Counted from the first letter of the stretch, positions 20,277 to 28,616 are shown. The stretch: 40,398 nucleotides of DNA from a virus (IMGVR_UViG_3300021168_000054:1-40398); one strand, 5' to 3'. Numbers and translations: made by a program. The notes: generated by a model not told the origin, from the sequence alone.

Positions 20277-20476
20277 ATAAAATCATCCAGCAAGGAGGAG
20301 AAGTGAAAACTGCAACTTCTGCTTCAAAAGAATATAAAGTGCTTTGTCAAAAAATCCGCTTAGACATATTGTCCCAAGTAGATAGGGCCGTAGACGACCG
20401 TGCGGGTATGAACCGCAACGCGTGGATACAAGAAGCCATTCAAGAAAAACTAAAGAGGTTAAACGATGTTCGTTAA
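20255..20476 (+). CDS. Ribbon-helix-helix partner of ParA (ParB/ParG/CopG-like)
   Basis: The 73-aa product starts MAISRKIDKIIQQGGEVKTA. It contains a strand and two helices typical of RHH proteins (YKVLCQKIRLDILSQVDRAV ... MNRNAWIQEAIQEKLKRL, with the R-N-x-W-I-x-x-A-I segment). The gene overlaps parA by 22 bases. Small RHH proteins next to short ParA proteins act as centromere-binding partners and autorepressors (ParG-like). The flexible N-terminal tail fits this. The centromere site itself is not evident. Confidence 0.7.
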   Translation: MAISRKIDKIIQQGGEVKTATSASKEYKVLCQKIRLDILSQVDRAVDDRAGMNRNAWIQEAIQEKLKRLNDVR

Positions 20477-20660
20477 AATTGAAGCTGATAAGCCAGAGAC
20501 CGCCCCAGGACAAATGCAATGTATTGCATTCAAATCTGGAGATTTTGTCTTCGCAGGTTTTTATGAAGGGGATAACAAAGCAAAGCCTTTTGCAGCTGAC
20601 AACAAAACAGCCCCAGTCTTTGTAATCGAAGAATGGATGCCCATAAGAATATGGGCTTAA
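20466..20660 (+). CDS. Unknown small protein after partition genes
   Basis: The 64-aa product begins MFVKIEADKPETAPGQMQCI and is beta-rich with Ala/Phe segments (SGDFVFAGFYEGDNKAKPFA). It overlaps the RHH gene by 11 bases and the next gene by 28 bases, so it belongs to the same transcript. No family recognised. Confidence 0.5.
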   Translation: MFVKIEADKPETAPGQMQCIAFKSGDFVFAGFYEGDNKAKPFAADNKTAPVFVIEEWMPIRIWA

Positions 20661-20872
20661 GTTATCCACGGTGGATATGCCAGGACTGTGCTAGAGTTTT
20701 GGACTGTCCACCGCGCACAATGTTTTCCACATTCCATGAAGGTCAGTGCGGTTGGTGTGCAAGACACGTAGCCGTTACTGAACCAAGGGATTATGGTTGG
20801 CCCCCATGTGATAGAGAGCTAATCGAACATCCTACTTCGATAGCCAAGACGGAAGAATCGAAGCCCACTTAA
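20633..20872 (+). CDS. Zinc-ribbon protein
   Basis: The product is up to 79 aa (ATG 20633; ATG 20651 also possible). It contains CQDC and CGWC pairs about 24 residues apart, giving a zinc ribbon (ICQDCARVLDCPPRTM ... GQCGWCARHVAV). The C-terminus overlaps the convergent gene at 20832 by 41 bases. Function unknown. Confidence 0.55.
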   Translation: MDAHKNMGLSYPRWICQDCARVLDCPPRTMFSTFHEGQCGWCARHVAVTEPRDYGWPPCDRELIEHPTSIAKTEESKPT

Positions 20873-21089
20873 ACGAAGACAAACCAGTAAAATAATTAGG
20901 CTTCTTCATGGACTGTATTTGCTGTCTCTTCTGTTCGACAGTCATTATCTTAACCATCTTCTTTAACGAATCTTTAATAATCATCATCTCATCATTCTGT
21001 TTGCAATAGATATCAACCAAGGTTTTCAGTTGCAATCTCAGATTCTGCCAGTCTTGTTCTGACATTTTTGCGTCCAGCTTTTTAGCCAT
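20832..21089 (-). CDS. Coiled-coil protein of unknown function
   Basis: The 85-aa product starts MAKKLDAKMSEQDWQNLRLQ at ATG 21089, preceded by GAGGAG. It is a long helix with heptad Leu/Ile/Met (LKTLVDIYCKQNDEMMIIKD) and a basic C-terminus. It is a lone leftward gene between the partition and packaging modules, so it may be a lysogeny-related regulator, but no DNA-binding motif is seen. Confidence 0.55.
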   Translation of the reverse strand: MAKKLDAKMSEQDWQNLRLQLKTLVDIYCKQNDEMMIIKDSLKKMVKIMTVEQKRQQIQSMKKPNYFTGLSSFKWASILPSWLSK

Positions 21090-21209
21090 ATATGCTCCTC
21101 ATGTGCAATATATATCACAATCACATAAGAAATATTTTCAGTAAATATAAGAAACATGTTGATTTATAAAAATTTGACTTGTTAGGGTGAGCTCTTATCA
21201 GGGGGTATT
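21090..21209. promoter_or_regulatory. AT-rich divergent gap before packaging module
   Basis: The gap contains ATATATATTGCACATGAGGAGCATATATGG read on the minus strand, related to the AT motif seen in other gaps. On the plus strand it contains TTGACTTG near 21176 and an AT-rich stretch. Promoters in both directions are likely, but no clear -35/-10 pair can be fixed on the plus strand. Confidence 0.35.
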
Positions 21210-21467
21210 ATGCAACAACAATTCGTTGAGATTCTGGGGATCTACCCAGGAATGTACGCTTCTAAGTTCCAAGTCCGCATAGATAGTTGGGAACATTTCT
21301 GCGAAACATACATGAACAGCCCAGATCACGGTAACTGTTTTGTTCCCTGTAAAGACGCTGAAGGTGACACCCTTTTTGTGGACATGACAAAGCTACTAGC
21401 ATTCTATGTGCTAACCAAAGAACCAAAGAAGAAAATTAAGAATGGAAGAAAGAAGGCAACCGCTTGA
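21210..21467 (+). CDS. Unknown protein upstream of terminase
   Basis: The 85-aa product begins MQQQFVEILGIYPGMYASKF. It is compact and mixed alpha/beta with two Cys pairs (NCFVPC) and ends in a very basic tail (KKKIKNGRKKATA). GGGGGTATT precedes the ATG. No family recognised; it opens the virion operon. Confidence 0.5.
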   Translation: MQQQFVEILGIYPGMYASKFQVRIDSWEHFCETYMNSPDHGNCFVPCKDAEGDTLFVDMTKLLAFYVLTKEPKKKIKNGRKKATA

Positions 21468-21654
21468 ATTCTACTGCGAAAACTGTGGGCGTAAAGATCC
21501 ACTGGAGTATTTCAGGTGCTTGCCAATCCCTTATGATGATCTTATGTTGTGCAAGAAATGCGCCGATCTTCCACTTTCACGAATCGAAAGGAAAGTTTTT
21601 TCAAATGTTCCGTGGACTAAATGGAGTTCAGAAACAAAAAAGGGTACATTTTGA
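21442..21654 (+). CDS. Zinc-ribbon protein before large terminase
   Basis: The 70-aa product starts MEERRQPLEFYCENCGRKDP and has CENC and CKKC about 23 residues apart, a zinc ribbon. It overlaps the previous gene by 26 bases and the terminase by 34 bases. Function unknown. Confidence 0.55.
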   Translation: MEERRQPLEFYCENCGRKDPLEYFRCLPIPYDDLMLCKKCADLPLSRIERKVFSNVPWTKWSSETKKGTF

Positions 21655-23168
21655 CATCACCAAAAAGGCCTACCTCGAAGGAAATGGATCTGATGGCTCG
21701 GTCCAGAATAGCCGACAGAGTTTGGCGTATGTCCAATATATACAAGATCAAGACCAAAAGCGGAGAGATACTGACATTCCAGCCAAATTGGGCCCAATTA
21801 GAACTGTTAGACAATCTGCATTATCTAAATCTAATTCTAAAGGCACGTCAATTGGGTGTTACCACGTTCTTCTCTCTCCTGTTTTTGGACACATGCCTTT
21901 ACAACGATAACATACATGCCGCGATCATAGCGGATAACAAAGACACAGCAAAGGAGATATTTCGTGATAAAGTTAAATTCGCGTACGACAACATACCGGA
22001 ATGCTTTAAGCAGCATGCTCCGGCCTACAGAGACAATGTTAACGAACTTCGTTTTGGAAATGGCTCTGTCTTTAGAGTTGGAACCGGACTTCGTGGTGGG
22101 ACTCTTCAACTCCTTCACATTACAGAATTCGCAAAAATTTGCGTTGAGAATCCAACAAAAGCCGCAGAGATCATGTCTGGAGCGCTTAATACACTCCAAA
22201 GCGGTCAGTTCGCTACGATTGAGTCTACCGCGCGCGGCCGCGACGGCGACTTTTACGAAATGTGCAAGCAATCCATGGCTACAGCAGCGGCTGGAAAAAA
22301 TCTTAGCACGCTCGATTGGAAATTCTGGTTCTTCCCTTGGTGGAAACATCCAGACTACATCTTGAGCGACGATGAATTGGTAATCCCTATTGAAAGCCAA
22401 AAATACTTCCAAAGTTTGGAAGAAAAAGGGATAAAGCTGACAGACCAACAAAAAGCGTGGTATGTCAAAAAAGAAGAAACTCAAGGCGAATACATGAAGC
22501 GGGAATACCCTTCTACGCCTGAAGAATCATTTGAAACAGCAAACCAAGGATATTACTTTGCAGCACTTATGGCCAAAGCCCGCGAAGAGAAAAGGATTTG
22601 TAATATCCCGGCCGACGACTACGTACATAAATTTGCCGTCGCCGACATCGGTTGGGATGATGCTACAGCTATCTGGACGTTCCAGGTTGTCGGTAAAGAA
22701 ATCCATATGCTGGATTACTATGAAAATAGTGGAGAAGCTTTTCCGCATTATGGCAAGTGGATTCAAAAGCTTCCATATCCTATTGAGCGTATTTTTCTTC
22801 CACATGATGCGGCTAATAAAAACCCTGCGACCGGGAAATGTTATGCAGATTATGTTCGGGATATGGGTTTTAGAACTGATATTATTAAAAAATCTGAAAA
22901 TATCTTAGTCGATATCGAAATGCTTAGAGCCTTCTTCCCCAGGATCTATTTTGATCAAACGCGATGCAGTGAAGGGATACGAGCTGTTGAAAACTACCGC
23001 AAAGAATGGAATGAGAAAAAAGAATGCTTTAGAGAGCGTCCATTCCACAATTGGGCCTCCCATGGATCAATTAGTCTAATCTATGCCATGAACGCCGTAC
23101 AGACGCTTGTAGGCAATCGTGGACTAACTGCGGATGATTGGAAGAAAATTAGGTCTAAATATGGATGA
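21621..23168 (+). CDS. terL: Terminase large subunit
   Basis: TerL is the packaging motor: an ATPase that pumps DNA into the prohead and a nuclease that cuts it. The 515-aa product has an adenine-site region (FQPNWAQLELLDNLHYLNLI), a Walker A-like KARQLGVTT (about residues 89-97) and Walker B LLHITEFAK, with the catalytic Glu. The C-terminal RNase H-type nuclease starts FAVADIGWDDATAIW and continues with IFLPHDA. The third usual acidic position (SHG-x-D-A in relatives) reads SHGSIS here, lacking the Asp. The length is typical. The start overlaps a zinc-ribbon gene; a start at a later Met is possible. Confidence 0.9.
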   Translation: MEFRNKKGYILTSPKRPTSKEMDLMARSRIADRVWRMSNIYKIKTKSGEILTFQPNWAQLELLDNLHYLNLILKARQLGVTTFFSLLFLDTCLYNDNIHAAIIADNKDTAKEIFRDKVKFAYDNIPECFKQHAPAYRDNVNELRFGNGSVFRVGTGLRGGTLQLLHITEFAKICVENPTKAAEIMSGALNTLQSGQFATIESTARGRDGDFYEMCKQSMATAAAGKNLSTLDWKFWFFPWWKHPDYILSDDELVIPIESQKYFQSLEEKGIKLTDQQKAWYVKKEETQGEYMKREYPSTPEESFETANQGYYFAALMAKAREEKRICNIPADDYVHKFAVADIGWDDATAIWTFQVVGKEIHMLDYYENSGEAFPHYGKWIQKLPYPIERIFLPHDAANKNPATGKCYADYVRDMGFRTDIIKKSENILVDIEMLRAFFPRIYFDQTRCSEGIRAVENYRKEWNEKKECFRERPFHNWASHGSISLIYAMNAVQTLVGNRGLTADDWKKIRSKYG

Positions 23169-23361
23169 AGAAGTCACATATGAGAATGCAAAATGCGGAA
23201 ATTGCCAGTTCTTTTGCAGATTGGAATACAAAAACTTAGATGTTATCGCTAGCTATGGTCAATGTCGGCGCTTTCCCCCAGTGCCACTTGATGCAAAATC
23301 ATCCACTTTCCCGCTAACAGCTGACAACTGTTTGTGTGGTGAATGGCAAGAAAAAGAGTAA
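23161..23361 (+). CDS. Small Cys-rich protein between terminase and portal
   Basis: ATG 23161 overlaps the terminase stop. The 66-aa product has CGNC near the start, GQCRRFPP in the middle and CLCGEW at the end, a zinc-binding pattern seen in small phage proteins (C-x-x-C ... G-x-C-x-R-x-P-P ... C-G-E-W). Function unknown. Confidence 0.6.
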   Translation: MDEEVTYENAKCGNCQFFCRLEYKNLDVIASYGQCRRFPPVPLDAKSSTFPLTADNCLCGEWQEKE

Positions 23362-23377
23362 ACACTTTTTTTTAAAT

Positions 23378-23406
23378 CCTATATCAAGTAAAGATTTGAA
23401 TATAGG
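23378..23406. promoter_or_regulatory. Leader hairpin before the portal gene
   Basis: CCTATATCAAG (23378-23388) can pair with TTTGAATATAGG (23395-23406) with one bulged base. An eight-T run lies before it, so it is not a rightward terminator. It could mask the portal ribosome site, which is weak (GGGG at 23405-23408). Confidence 0.35.
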
Positions 23407-23417
23407 GGTCTATCTAG

Positions 23418-25541
23418 ATGAGCGTCTATACTACCGGATTCATTCCAGGCGGAAACAATAAGGTTTCCCAGTTCAATCAATTCTTCTACGACGCTTACAG
23501 AACTTGGGGTGTCTACTACGCTGCTGCTTATAGAGATCTTCGGGCATACGCTGGCGATAATTGGACTCAACAAGAAAAGACGATGTTAGAAAAACAACGT
23601 CGCATGATTCTTGAACTAAATAAAATTAGACGTGTAATTAATCTATTCTCTGGTTACGAAAGGGAAAATAGAACTTCTACTGTTGTGGCTCCGGTCGAAG
23701 GATCAGATGAGGCGACCGCGGATTTATTCTCAGAAGTAATGATGTTCGTTTACGCCAAGGCACAAGCCGAGTATGTCTTCTCAGAAGCCTTTGAGCACTC
23801 TCTTAAAACTGGATTGGCCATCATCGGTATCTACATCGATTATTCATGCGACAAAGTCAATGGCGATCTCAAATTCTATTGGAAGCCATTCAACGCATTA
23901 ATGCTAGATCCATACTTCACACGTAGGGACTTAGGCGATTGCGATCAGGCGTCCACACGCGATCTCTTGAGCCGTGAACAAGTAAAGGCACTTCTGCCGT
24001 GGGTACCAGCGCATGAAATCGATAATATACCAACCGGCATAAGGGATAATAAATACCAGTATCTGGGGATCTACCGTCAGTATAATTCAACGTATATAGC
24101 AAAAAACCTTCTGACATATGACCAGTATTGGAAAAGAATTAATAAACCTCAAAAGTTTATTGTCGACATGGAGACAGGTGTCTCTCAAGAGTGGCATGGC
24201 ACACCAGAAGAACAAGACATTCTAGAACAAGAAATTTCCAGAAATCCGCGTGTTCAACTGATCCATTCTCACAAGCGTTCTGTCGAACTAAACATCATCG
24301 TCGGTGGAAAATTACTCTACGAGGGACCAGACCCAACTGGACTGGATAATTTCCCCTTTATTCCGATCATAGCATATCACGAACCGTTAATTGACACCTA
24401 CGAATTAAAGATCCAGGGTGTAGTTCGCTCAATTAGAGATGCACAACGACAATATAATAGACGTCATAGCCAAATTATCGACTTGATGGAATCCATTATC
24501 AATTCCGGATGGATTCATAAAAATGGGGCTGTCGTTGATCCAGACATGTTATTTCAGTCTGGCCAAGGTCGAAACATCGTCGTCAATCCCGAATTCGATG
24601 TTCAGACAGATATTAAAGAAATTTCGGCCCCTAACATTCCGCCTGGATACCTTCAGTATCAAGACATCATGGACCGAAACATCATGGAGATCCCCGGTGG
24701 CTCAGATGAACTTCTGGGTCTTTCTAGTACCGGGGACATCCAGGTGTCTGGAAAATTGGCGGAAGTTAGAGCTTCTAACGGCCTGAAAGGAAATCGAGGG
24801 CTCTTCGATAACTTTGAATATGCCCAGAAACTTTTTGGCAATCTTGCTCTAGAAGCAATCCAAAAGAACTTCACGCCTGGGAAAGTATGGCGTATTACCG
24901 GTAAACAACCCACCCCAGAATTCTTCTCTGGTCAATTTGATCAATACGATTGCCTGATTAAGTCTACCGTCAAAACACAGACCCAGCGCGAAGCTTATTA
25001 CTTCCAATTGATGCAGCTAAGAGCTATTGGGATTGCTATCCCTGACGAAGAGCTCATTGATGCAGCGCCACTCCAAGGCAAGACAAAACTTCGAGAAGCG
25101 GTCGCAAAACTATCAGCTCAACAGCAACAAGTCCAAGCTCAAGAAGTGGAAGATCGCCGCATAAAGAACGAATACCTGATGAGTCAATCCGACCAAGCAA
25201 TTGCTCTGGCTCAAGAACGAAGAGCTCGTGTGCTTTCAGATATCGGTCTTGCGCGAGAAAGAATCTCAGAAGGCGAACAGAATTACGCCAAAGCACTGCT
25301 TGATAACGCTAAGACTGTCTCTGAAATGGAAAAAAACAAAAACGATTCCGTTATGGATGCGGTTCGCCTGGCAATGGAAATGAGTCAAATGGCCCGTGAT
25401 AGAGCTAATGACACCTTAAGCCAGGACTCACAAGTGATGGAATCCCTGAAAACTGAATCGCAAGAAGCAGTTCAAGGGAGTCCAGGTCAATCCGTCGGCC
25501 AAGGTGACGGAAATAACGTAAATGGAGGCCCAAATGGCTAA
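23418..25541 (+). CDS. Portal protein (P22 type)
   Basis: The portal forms the dodecameric channel at one capsid vertex. The 707-aa length and layout agree with P22-like portals (about 700-725 aa). The N-terminal helical clip and wing come first (SRRMILELNKIRRVINLFSGY in outline), with PVEGSDEATADLFSEVM near residue 93. The central core contains FPFIPIIAYHEPLIDTYELK and the stem helix SIRDAQRQYNRRHSQIIDLM. A long C-terminal Gln/Ala/Glu-rich coiled coil corresponds to the P22 barrel region (residues about 560-680). It follows terminase and precedes a scaffold, the conserved order. Confidence 0.85.
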   Translation: MSVYTTGFIPGGNNKVSQFNQFFYDAYRTWGVYYAAAYRDLRAYAGDNWTQQEKTMLEKQRRMILELNKIRRVINLFSGYERENRTSTVVAPVEGSDEATADLFSEVMMFVYAKAQAEYVFSEAFEHSLKTGLAIIGIYIDYSCDKVNGDLKFYWKPFNALMLDPYFTRRDLGDCDQASTRDLLSREQVKALLPWVPAHEIDNIPTGIRDNKYQYLGIYRQYNSTYIAKNLLTYDQYWKRINKPQKFIVDMETGVSQEWHGTPEEQDILEQEISRNPRVQLIHSHKRSVELNIIVGGKLLYEGPDPTGLDNFPFIPIIAYHEPLIDTYELKIQGVVRSIRDAQRQYNRRHSQIIDLMESIINSGWIHKNGAVVDPDMLFQSGQGRNIVVNPEFDVQTDIKEISAPNIPPGYLQYQDIMDRNIMEIPGGSDELLGLSSTGDIQVSGKLAEVRASNGLKGNRGLFDNFEYAQKLFGNLALEAIQKNFTPGKVWRITGKQPTPEFFSGQFDQYDCLIKSTVKTQTQREAYYFQLMQLRAIGIAIPDEELIDAAPLQGKTKLREAVAKLSAQQQQVQAQEVEDRRIKNEYLMSQSDQAIALAQERRARVLSDIGLARERISEGEQNYAKALLDNAKTVSEMEKNKNDSVMDAVRLAMEMSQMARDRANDTLSQDSQVMESLKTESQEAVQGSPGQSVGQGDGNNVNGGPNG

Positions 25542-25779
25542 AGAGAAAATGATGCCTTATATGCAAGGGTACAACAACGGCTATATCCCACCTAAAGGTA
25601 GTGCGGGATCAGAAGCGCGTGGTGAGTATTCCACTAAAGGCAACCCTCGTCCAGTTCCAAAAAAAGGCTCTACAATTAGCGCTGCTTCCGAATTCGGTCG
25701 CAATGCTGATAGAGAGAAAATTATGAGACTGAAAGACGAAGAAGCGAAGAAAGAATCACTTCGAGGAATGGGATGCTAA
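25534..25779 (+). CDS. Small basic protein after portal
   Basis: ATG 25534 is preceded by GGAGG within the end of the portal gene. The 81-aa product is Gly/Lys/Arg-rich and probably disordered (MAKEKMMPYMQGYNNGYIPP ... KKESLRGMGC). Possibly a minor head protein; no family recognised. Confidence 0.55.
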   Translation: MAKEKMMPYMQGYNNGYIPPKGSAGSEARGEYSTKGNPRPVPKKGSTISAASEFGRNADREKIMRLKDEEAKKESLRGMGC

Positions 25780-26156
25780 TACTTCCGGAATCAACTCAGC
25801 AACAAATGAAAGTTCAGCATCAGCTTGCAAAAGAAGGTCTGACTATGCACTTCAATGATGAGTTGGAAAAGATCATGAACGCGAATCAAGCACCCGACCG
25901 GTACTGGATTCTCGGCAAGGTCAAGTTCCCGGAAAACTTAGGGGGCAAGGTAGGACGGGTTTTTCTACAAGCATGTATGGAAAAACCACCCCTTGTCGCA
26001 GAAGCTTTTCTCTACGAGGTAGACAATCGTAGAGGGGTAAAGACACTACTATGGGTAATGCACCCAGGTGGAAAATTGGCTTTACCTACCCTAGGAAAGA
26101 CGCTTTCGGTTGCGCCTAAGTCTAAAAAGAAATCGAAACGGGTGTTAACAGCTTGA
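25773..26156 (+). CDS. Conserved head-module protein of unknown function
   Basis: The 127-aa product starts MLILPESTQQQMKVQHQLAK. It has a helical N-terminus, a beta-rich core (YWILGKVKFPENLGGKVGRV) and a Lys-rich tail. Its place between portal and scaffold is where small head-assembly proteins are encoded. It overlaps the previous gene by seven bases. Confidence 0.6.
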   Translation: MLILPESTQQQMKVQHQLAKEGLTMHFNDELEKIMNANQAPDRYWILGKVKFPENLGGKVGRVFLQACMEKPPLVAEAFLYEVDNRRGVKTLLWVMHPGGKLALPTLGKTLSVAPKSKKKSKRVLTA

Positions 26157-26211
26157 GCCACCGTCAAGCAAGGCCGCCGCTTTACGGGCGAACAACTTAC
26201 GGGAGTAAGAA

Positions 26212-26886
26212 ATGAATCAGAAAATAGAAGCCGAACAACCTGTTGTCTCCGAACCGGTTGTCGACGCTGGGTCGGACAATCAGGTAGCTGATCAAGCCGA
26301 GCGCCAAGTGCCACTTTCCGCTTTAGAAGCAGAGCGCCAAAAACGCCAGGAAAGGGACGAAGAGAATCGTTATTTGAGAGAACTAGCAACACAGCAAAAA
26401 GCCCAATTGGAATCTATGCAACAAAGGCCAGCAGCTCAAGATAATAGCGACGAAGATTTGGTGAATAAACGTGACCTTAGACAATTCAAAGATCAACTGA
26501 GTAAAGAAGACTTTATCCAGATGAAAAGAGAAATTGCCGAAGAATCGTTTAAAGACGCAAACCCAGAGGCCATAAGACAGATAGACATGCACCTAAAAGA
26601 AATTATAGAAAGAAAACCTTGGTTAGCTGAAACGATAGAACGAGCTCCAAATCGATATTCTCGTGCATATGAAATTGTCCAAGATTACGCGCCTGCGCTA
26701 AAAGCAAATGCTGCTGCAAAGCAAAGCAAAGCTGAAGACGCGAAGCGAATAGTTGATAACTCTAAGAAACCTGGAACCCCAGCTGTTGTTGGGAAACCTG
26801 CGAATATGAGTCAGGGTGATTACATGAAAAGTATGAGAGGTAAGAAGGAATTTAAGGACTATCGTCGTGAGCTACTCCAGGGGTAA
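26212..26886 (+). CDS. Scaffolding protein
   Basis: The 224-aa product is highly charged and helical. It has a Glu/Gln/Pro-rich N-terminus (MNQKIEAEQPVVSEPVVDAG), a coiled coil (SALEAERQKRQERDEENRYL) and a basic C-terminus (SQGDYMKSMRGKKEFKDYRR), which in scaffolds usually binds the capsid protein. It lies directly upstream of the major capsid gene. GGGAGTAAG precedes the ATG. Confidence 0.75.
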   Translation: MNQKIEAEQPVVSEPVVDAGSDNQVADQAERQVPLSALEAERQKRQERDEENRYLRELATQQKAQLESMQQRPAAQDNSDEDLVNKRDLRQFKDQLSKEDFIQMKREIAEESFKDANPEAIRQIDMHLKEIIERKPWLAETIERAPNRYSRAYEIVQDYAPALKANAAAKQSKAEDAKRIVDNSKKPGTPAVVGKPANMSQGDYMKSMRGKKEFKDYRRELLQG

Positions 26887-26907
26887 TTAACCCAATGGAG
26901 GCTTTTA

Positions 26908-27852
26908 ATGGCCAGCGGCGTAACAACCACAACGCAGGTCGATCCAGAAGTCGGAATTTATTTCGACAATATCTTGCTCGACAGGCACCAGCCTTATTAT
27001 GTTCATGGATATTTCTGCCAAGAGCGCAGAATTCCTCAAAAGAACAGTAAGTCTGCTATTTTTAGACGATTTGACAACCTTGCAGATGCGCTTACCCCGC
27101 TTACTGAAGGTGTCACTCCTAATGCTGAACAAGTTTCTAAATTCGATATCACTGCTGTCGTATCTCAATACGGTAAAGTTGTCGAGCTTAGTGACGATGT
27201 CATCATCACAGTTCAAGACCAAACTTCTAACGAAGTTGCAGACATGCTCACACAGAACATGTGGTCCACGTACGATAAAATTATCAGAAACATGTTAGCT
27301 GCTACAGCGGCACAAATTGACTGCTTAAACGGCGTTAATGGTAATGCGATCACAGAGATCACAACTACCGACGTTGAATTGGCAATTGACTTTCTGACAG
27401 AAAACAATGGCAAAAAACTTTCGCCGAATGAGGAGGGCACCAACGCCTTCGGAACGGCTCCAGTTTGGGCCGCTTTTTGGATGATTATCAACACTGCTAT
27501 CCGTAGCAATGTGAAGAATCTTTCCAACTTCTTGAGCACTGCTCAGTATCCACGTCAACAGTCTGTCCTAGAGGCGGAATATGGCTCACTCGATGAAGTT
27601 CGCGTAGTCATGACTTCTGAGGGATATGTCGACAACACAGTTTCACCAGCCGTTTATAGCAACTTCATGTTCGCTGCTAACGCTTATGGCAGAATCGCTA
27701 TTGACGATCAGTCAATGGAAATGATCATTAAGCCATTAGGAGCTGGGGAAGATGCCCTTAACCAACGTCAGACAATGGGTTGGAAAGGACGACTTGGAAG
27801 CGTCATTCTCGATGACAGCTGGGTAATCAATTTACGTTGCACAGCAGCATAA
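26908..27852 (+). CDS. Major capsid protein (N4-gp56 family)
   Basis: The 314-aa product forms the HK97-fold icosahedral shell. Family signatures are FRRFDNLADALTPLTEGVTP (about residues 52-71) and VSQYGKVVELSDDVI. In N4-gp56-type capsid proteins these lie at the same places, giving the L-T-E-G-V-x-P and Q-Y-G-x-x-V motifs. The C-terminal region contains VVMTSEGYV and a final beta-rich part. The length is somewhat short for the family. It follows the scaffold with GGAGG at the ribosome site. Confidence 0.85.
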   Translation: MASGVTTTTQVDPEVGIYFDNILLDRHQPYYVHGYFCQERRIPQKNSKSAIFRRFDNLADALTPLTEGVTPNAEQVSKFDITAVVSQYGKVVELSDDVIITVQDQTSNEVADMLTQNMWSTYDKIIRNMLAATAAQIDCLNGVNGNAITEITTTDVELAIDFLTENNGKKLSPNEEGTNAFGTAPVWAAFWMIINTAIRSNVKNLSNFLSTAQYPRQQSVLEAEYGSLDEVRVVMTSEGYVDNTVSPAVYSNFMFAANAYGRIAIDDQSMEMIIKPLGAGEDALNQRQTMGWKGRLGSVILDDSWVINLRCTAA

Positions 27853-27862
27853 GGAGAAATAT

Positions 27863-28570
27863 ATGACAGCATCACTCGGTACTTCAGCAAACTTGTCAAC
27901 TGGCTTAGTTCAACAAAGCTTGGTGACAAACTCATACGCAGGATACATCATCTCTGCGGGAGCTGCCTATAATCTTACATTGCCATTCGTGGCCGATAAG
28001 ATTTCATGGTGGAACTATACTAAATATGGCACTAACACCAACAACATCCAGGGTGTGTGGTTAAGAGATTTCCCTGCTGGGGACGCTCTAATCATTACTC
28101 GTGGCACCACAACATTGACTTCAACTTTGGAGACAACAAACGGTGTAACGAACGCAAGCACTACTGGTGGTTTCGCAGATGAACATAAAACGATCACAAA
28201 CATCACAGCTGCAACGCCTGGCGTTGTAACCGTAGCCAGCACTGCTGCTTACACTGATGGTGATCGTGTTGTCATCACGAAAGTAATTGGTTCTCTTGGT
28301 GCAACAGTAAACAACCAGACATTCGTTGTAAAAGTCCTTTCAGGGACTACTTTTGCTTTATATGACATCTATGGCTTGCCAGTAACAACTTCAGGCACAT
28401 ACACGTCAGGTGGGCAATCAACATTGACTGGTCCAAGTTTAGGAATCGTGGACTCGCCACCTTCTTATATTTACACCTTGGGTACAGCTATTATGGGATC
28501 TGCTTCAGATGTTATCTATCTAGAAGCTTTCCAATTTAACAGCTACTACAACCTTGGAACTGCATCGTAA
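27863..28570 (+). CDS. Virion protein with embedded FCCH-like module (head decoration or fibre)
   Basis: The 235-aa product is Thr/Ser/Gly-rich and beta-stranded. Residues about 1-105 and 195-235 make one domain (IISAGAAYNLTLPFVADKIS ... YLEAFQFNSYYNLG). It is interrupted by residues about 112-190, an FCCH-like module (ITAATPGVVTVASTAAYTDG ... TSGTYTSGG), also present at 19143 and 30337. It follows the capsid gene closely (AAGGAGAAATAT) and ends before a terminator, so it is a head decoration or head-fibre candidate. Confidence 0.6.
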   Translation: MTASLGTSANLSTGLVQQSLVTNSYAGYIISAGAAYNLTLPFVADKISWWNYTKYGTNTNNIQGVWLRDFPAGDALIITRGTTTLTSTLETTNGVTNASTTGGFADEHKTITNITAATPGVVTVASTAAYTDGDRVVITKVIGSLGATVNNQTFVVKVLSGTTFALYDIYGLPVTTSGTYTSGGQSTLTGPSLGIVDSPPSYIYTLGTAIMGSASDVIYLEAFQFNSYYNLGTAS

Positions 28571-28575
28571 ACCCT

Positions 28576-28602
28576 AGGGGTGGGGAAACTCACCCCTTTT
28601 TT
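28576..28602 (+). terminator. Rho-independent terminator after capsid block
   Basis: AGGGGTG (28576-28582) and CACCCCT (28591-28597) form a 7-bp GC-rich stem with an 8-base loop, followed by a six-T run to 28602. A textbook terminator, likely partial, so that the capsid mRNAs exceed the downstream tail mRNAs. Confidence 0.85.
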
Positions 28603-28616
28603 AAAAAAGGAAACAA

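Noticed and set aside
21464-21910. 148-aa plus-strand ORF before/inside terL
   Set aside because: Overlaps the zinc-ribbon gene and terminase N-terminus in another frame, with no recognisable features.
21837-22484. 215-aa minus-strand ORF inside the terminase gene
   Set aside because: Antisense shadow of terL; Phe/Cys/Arg-rich composition and no ribosome site.
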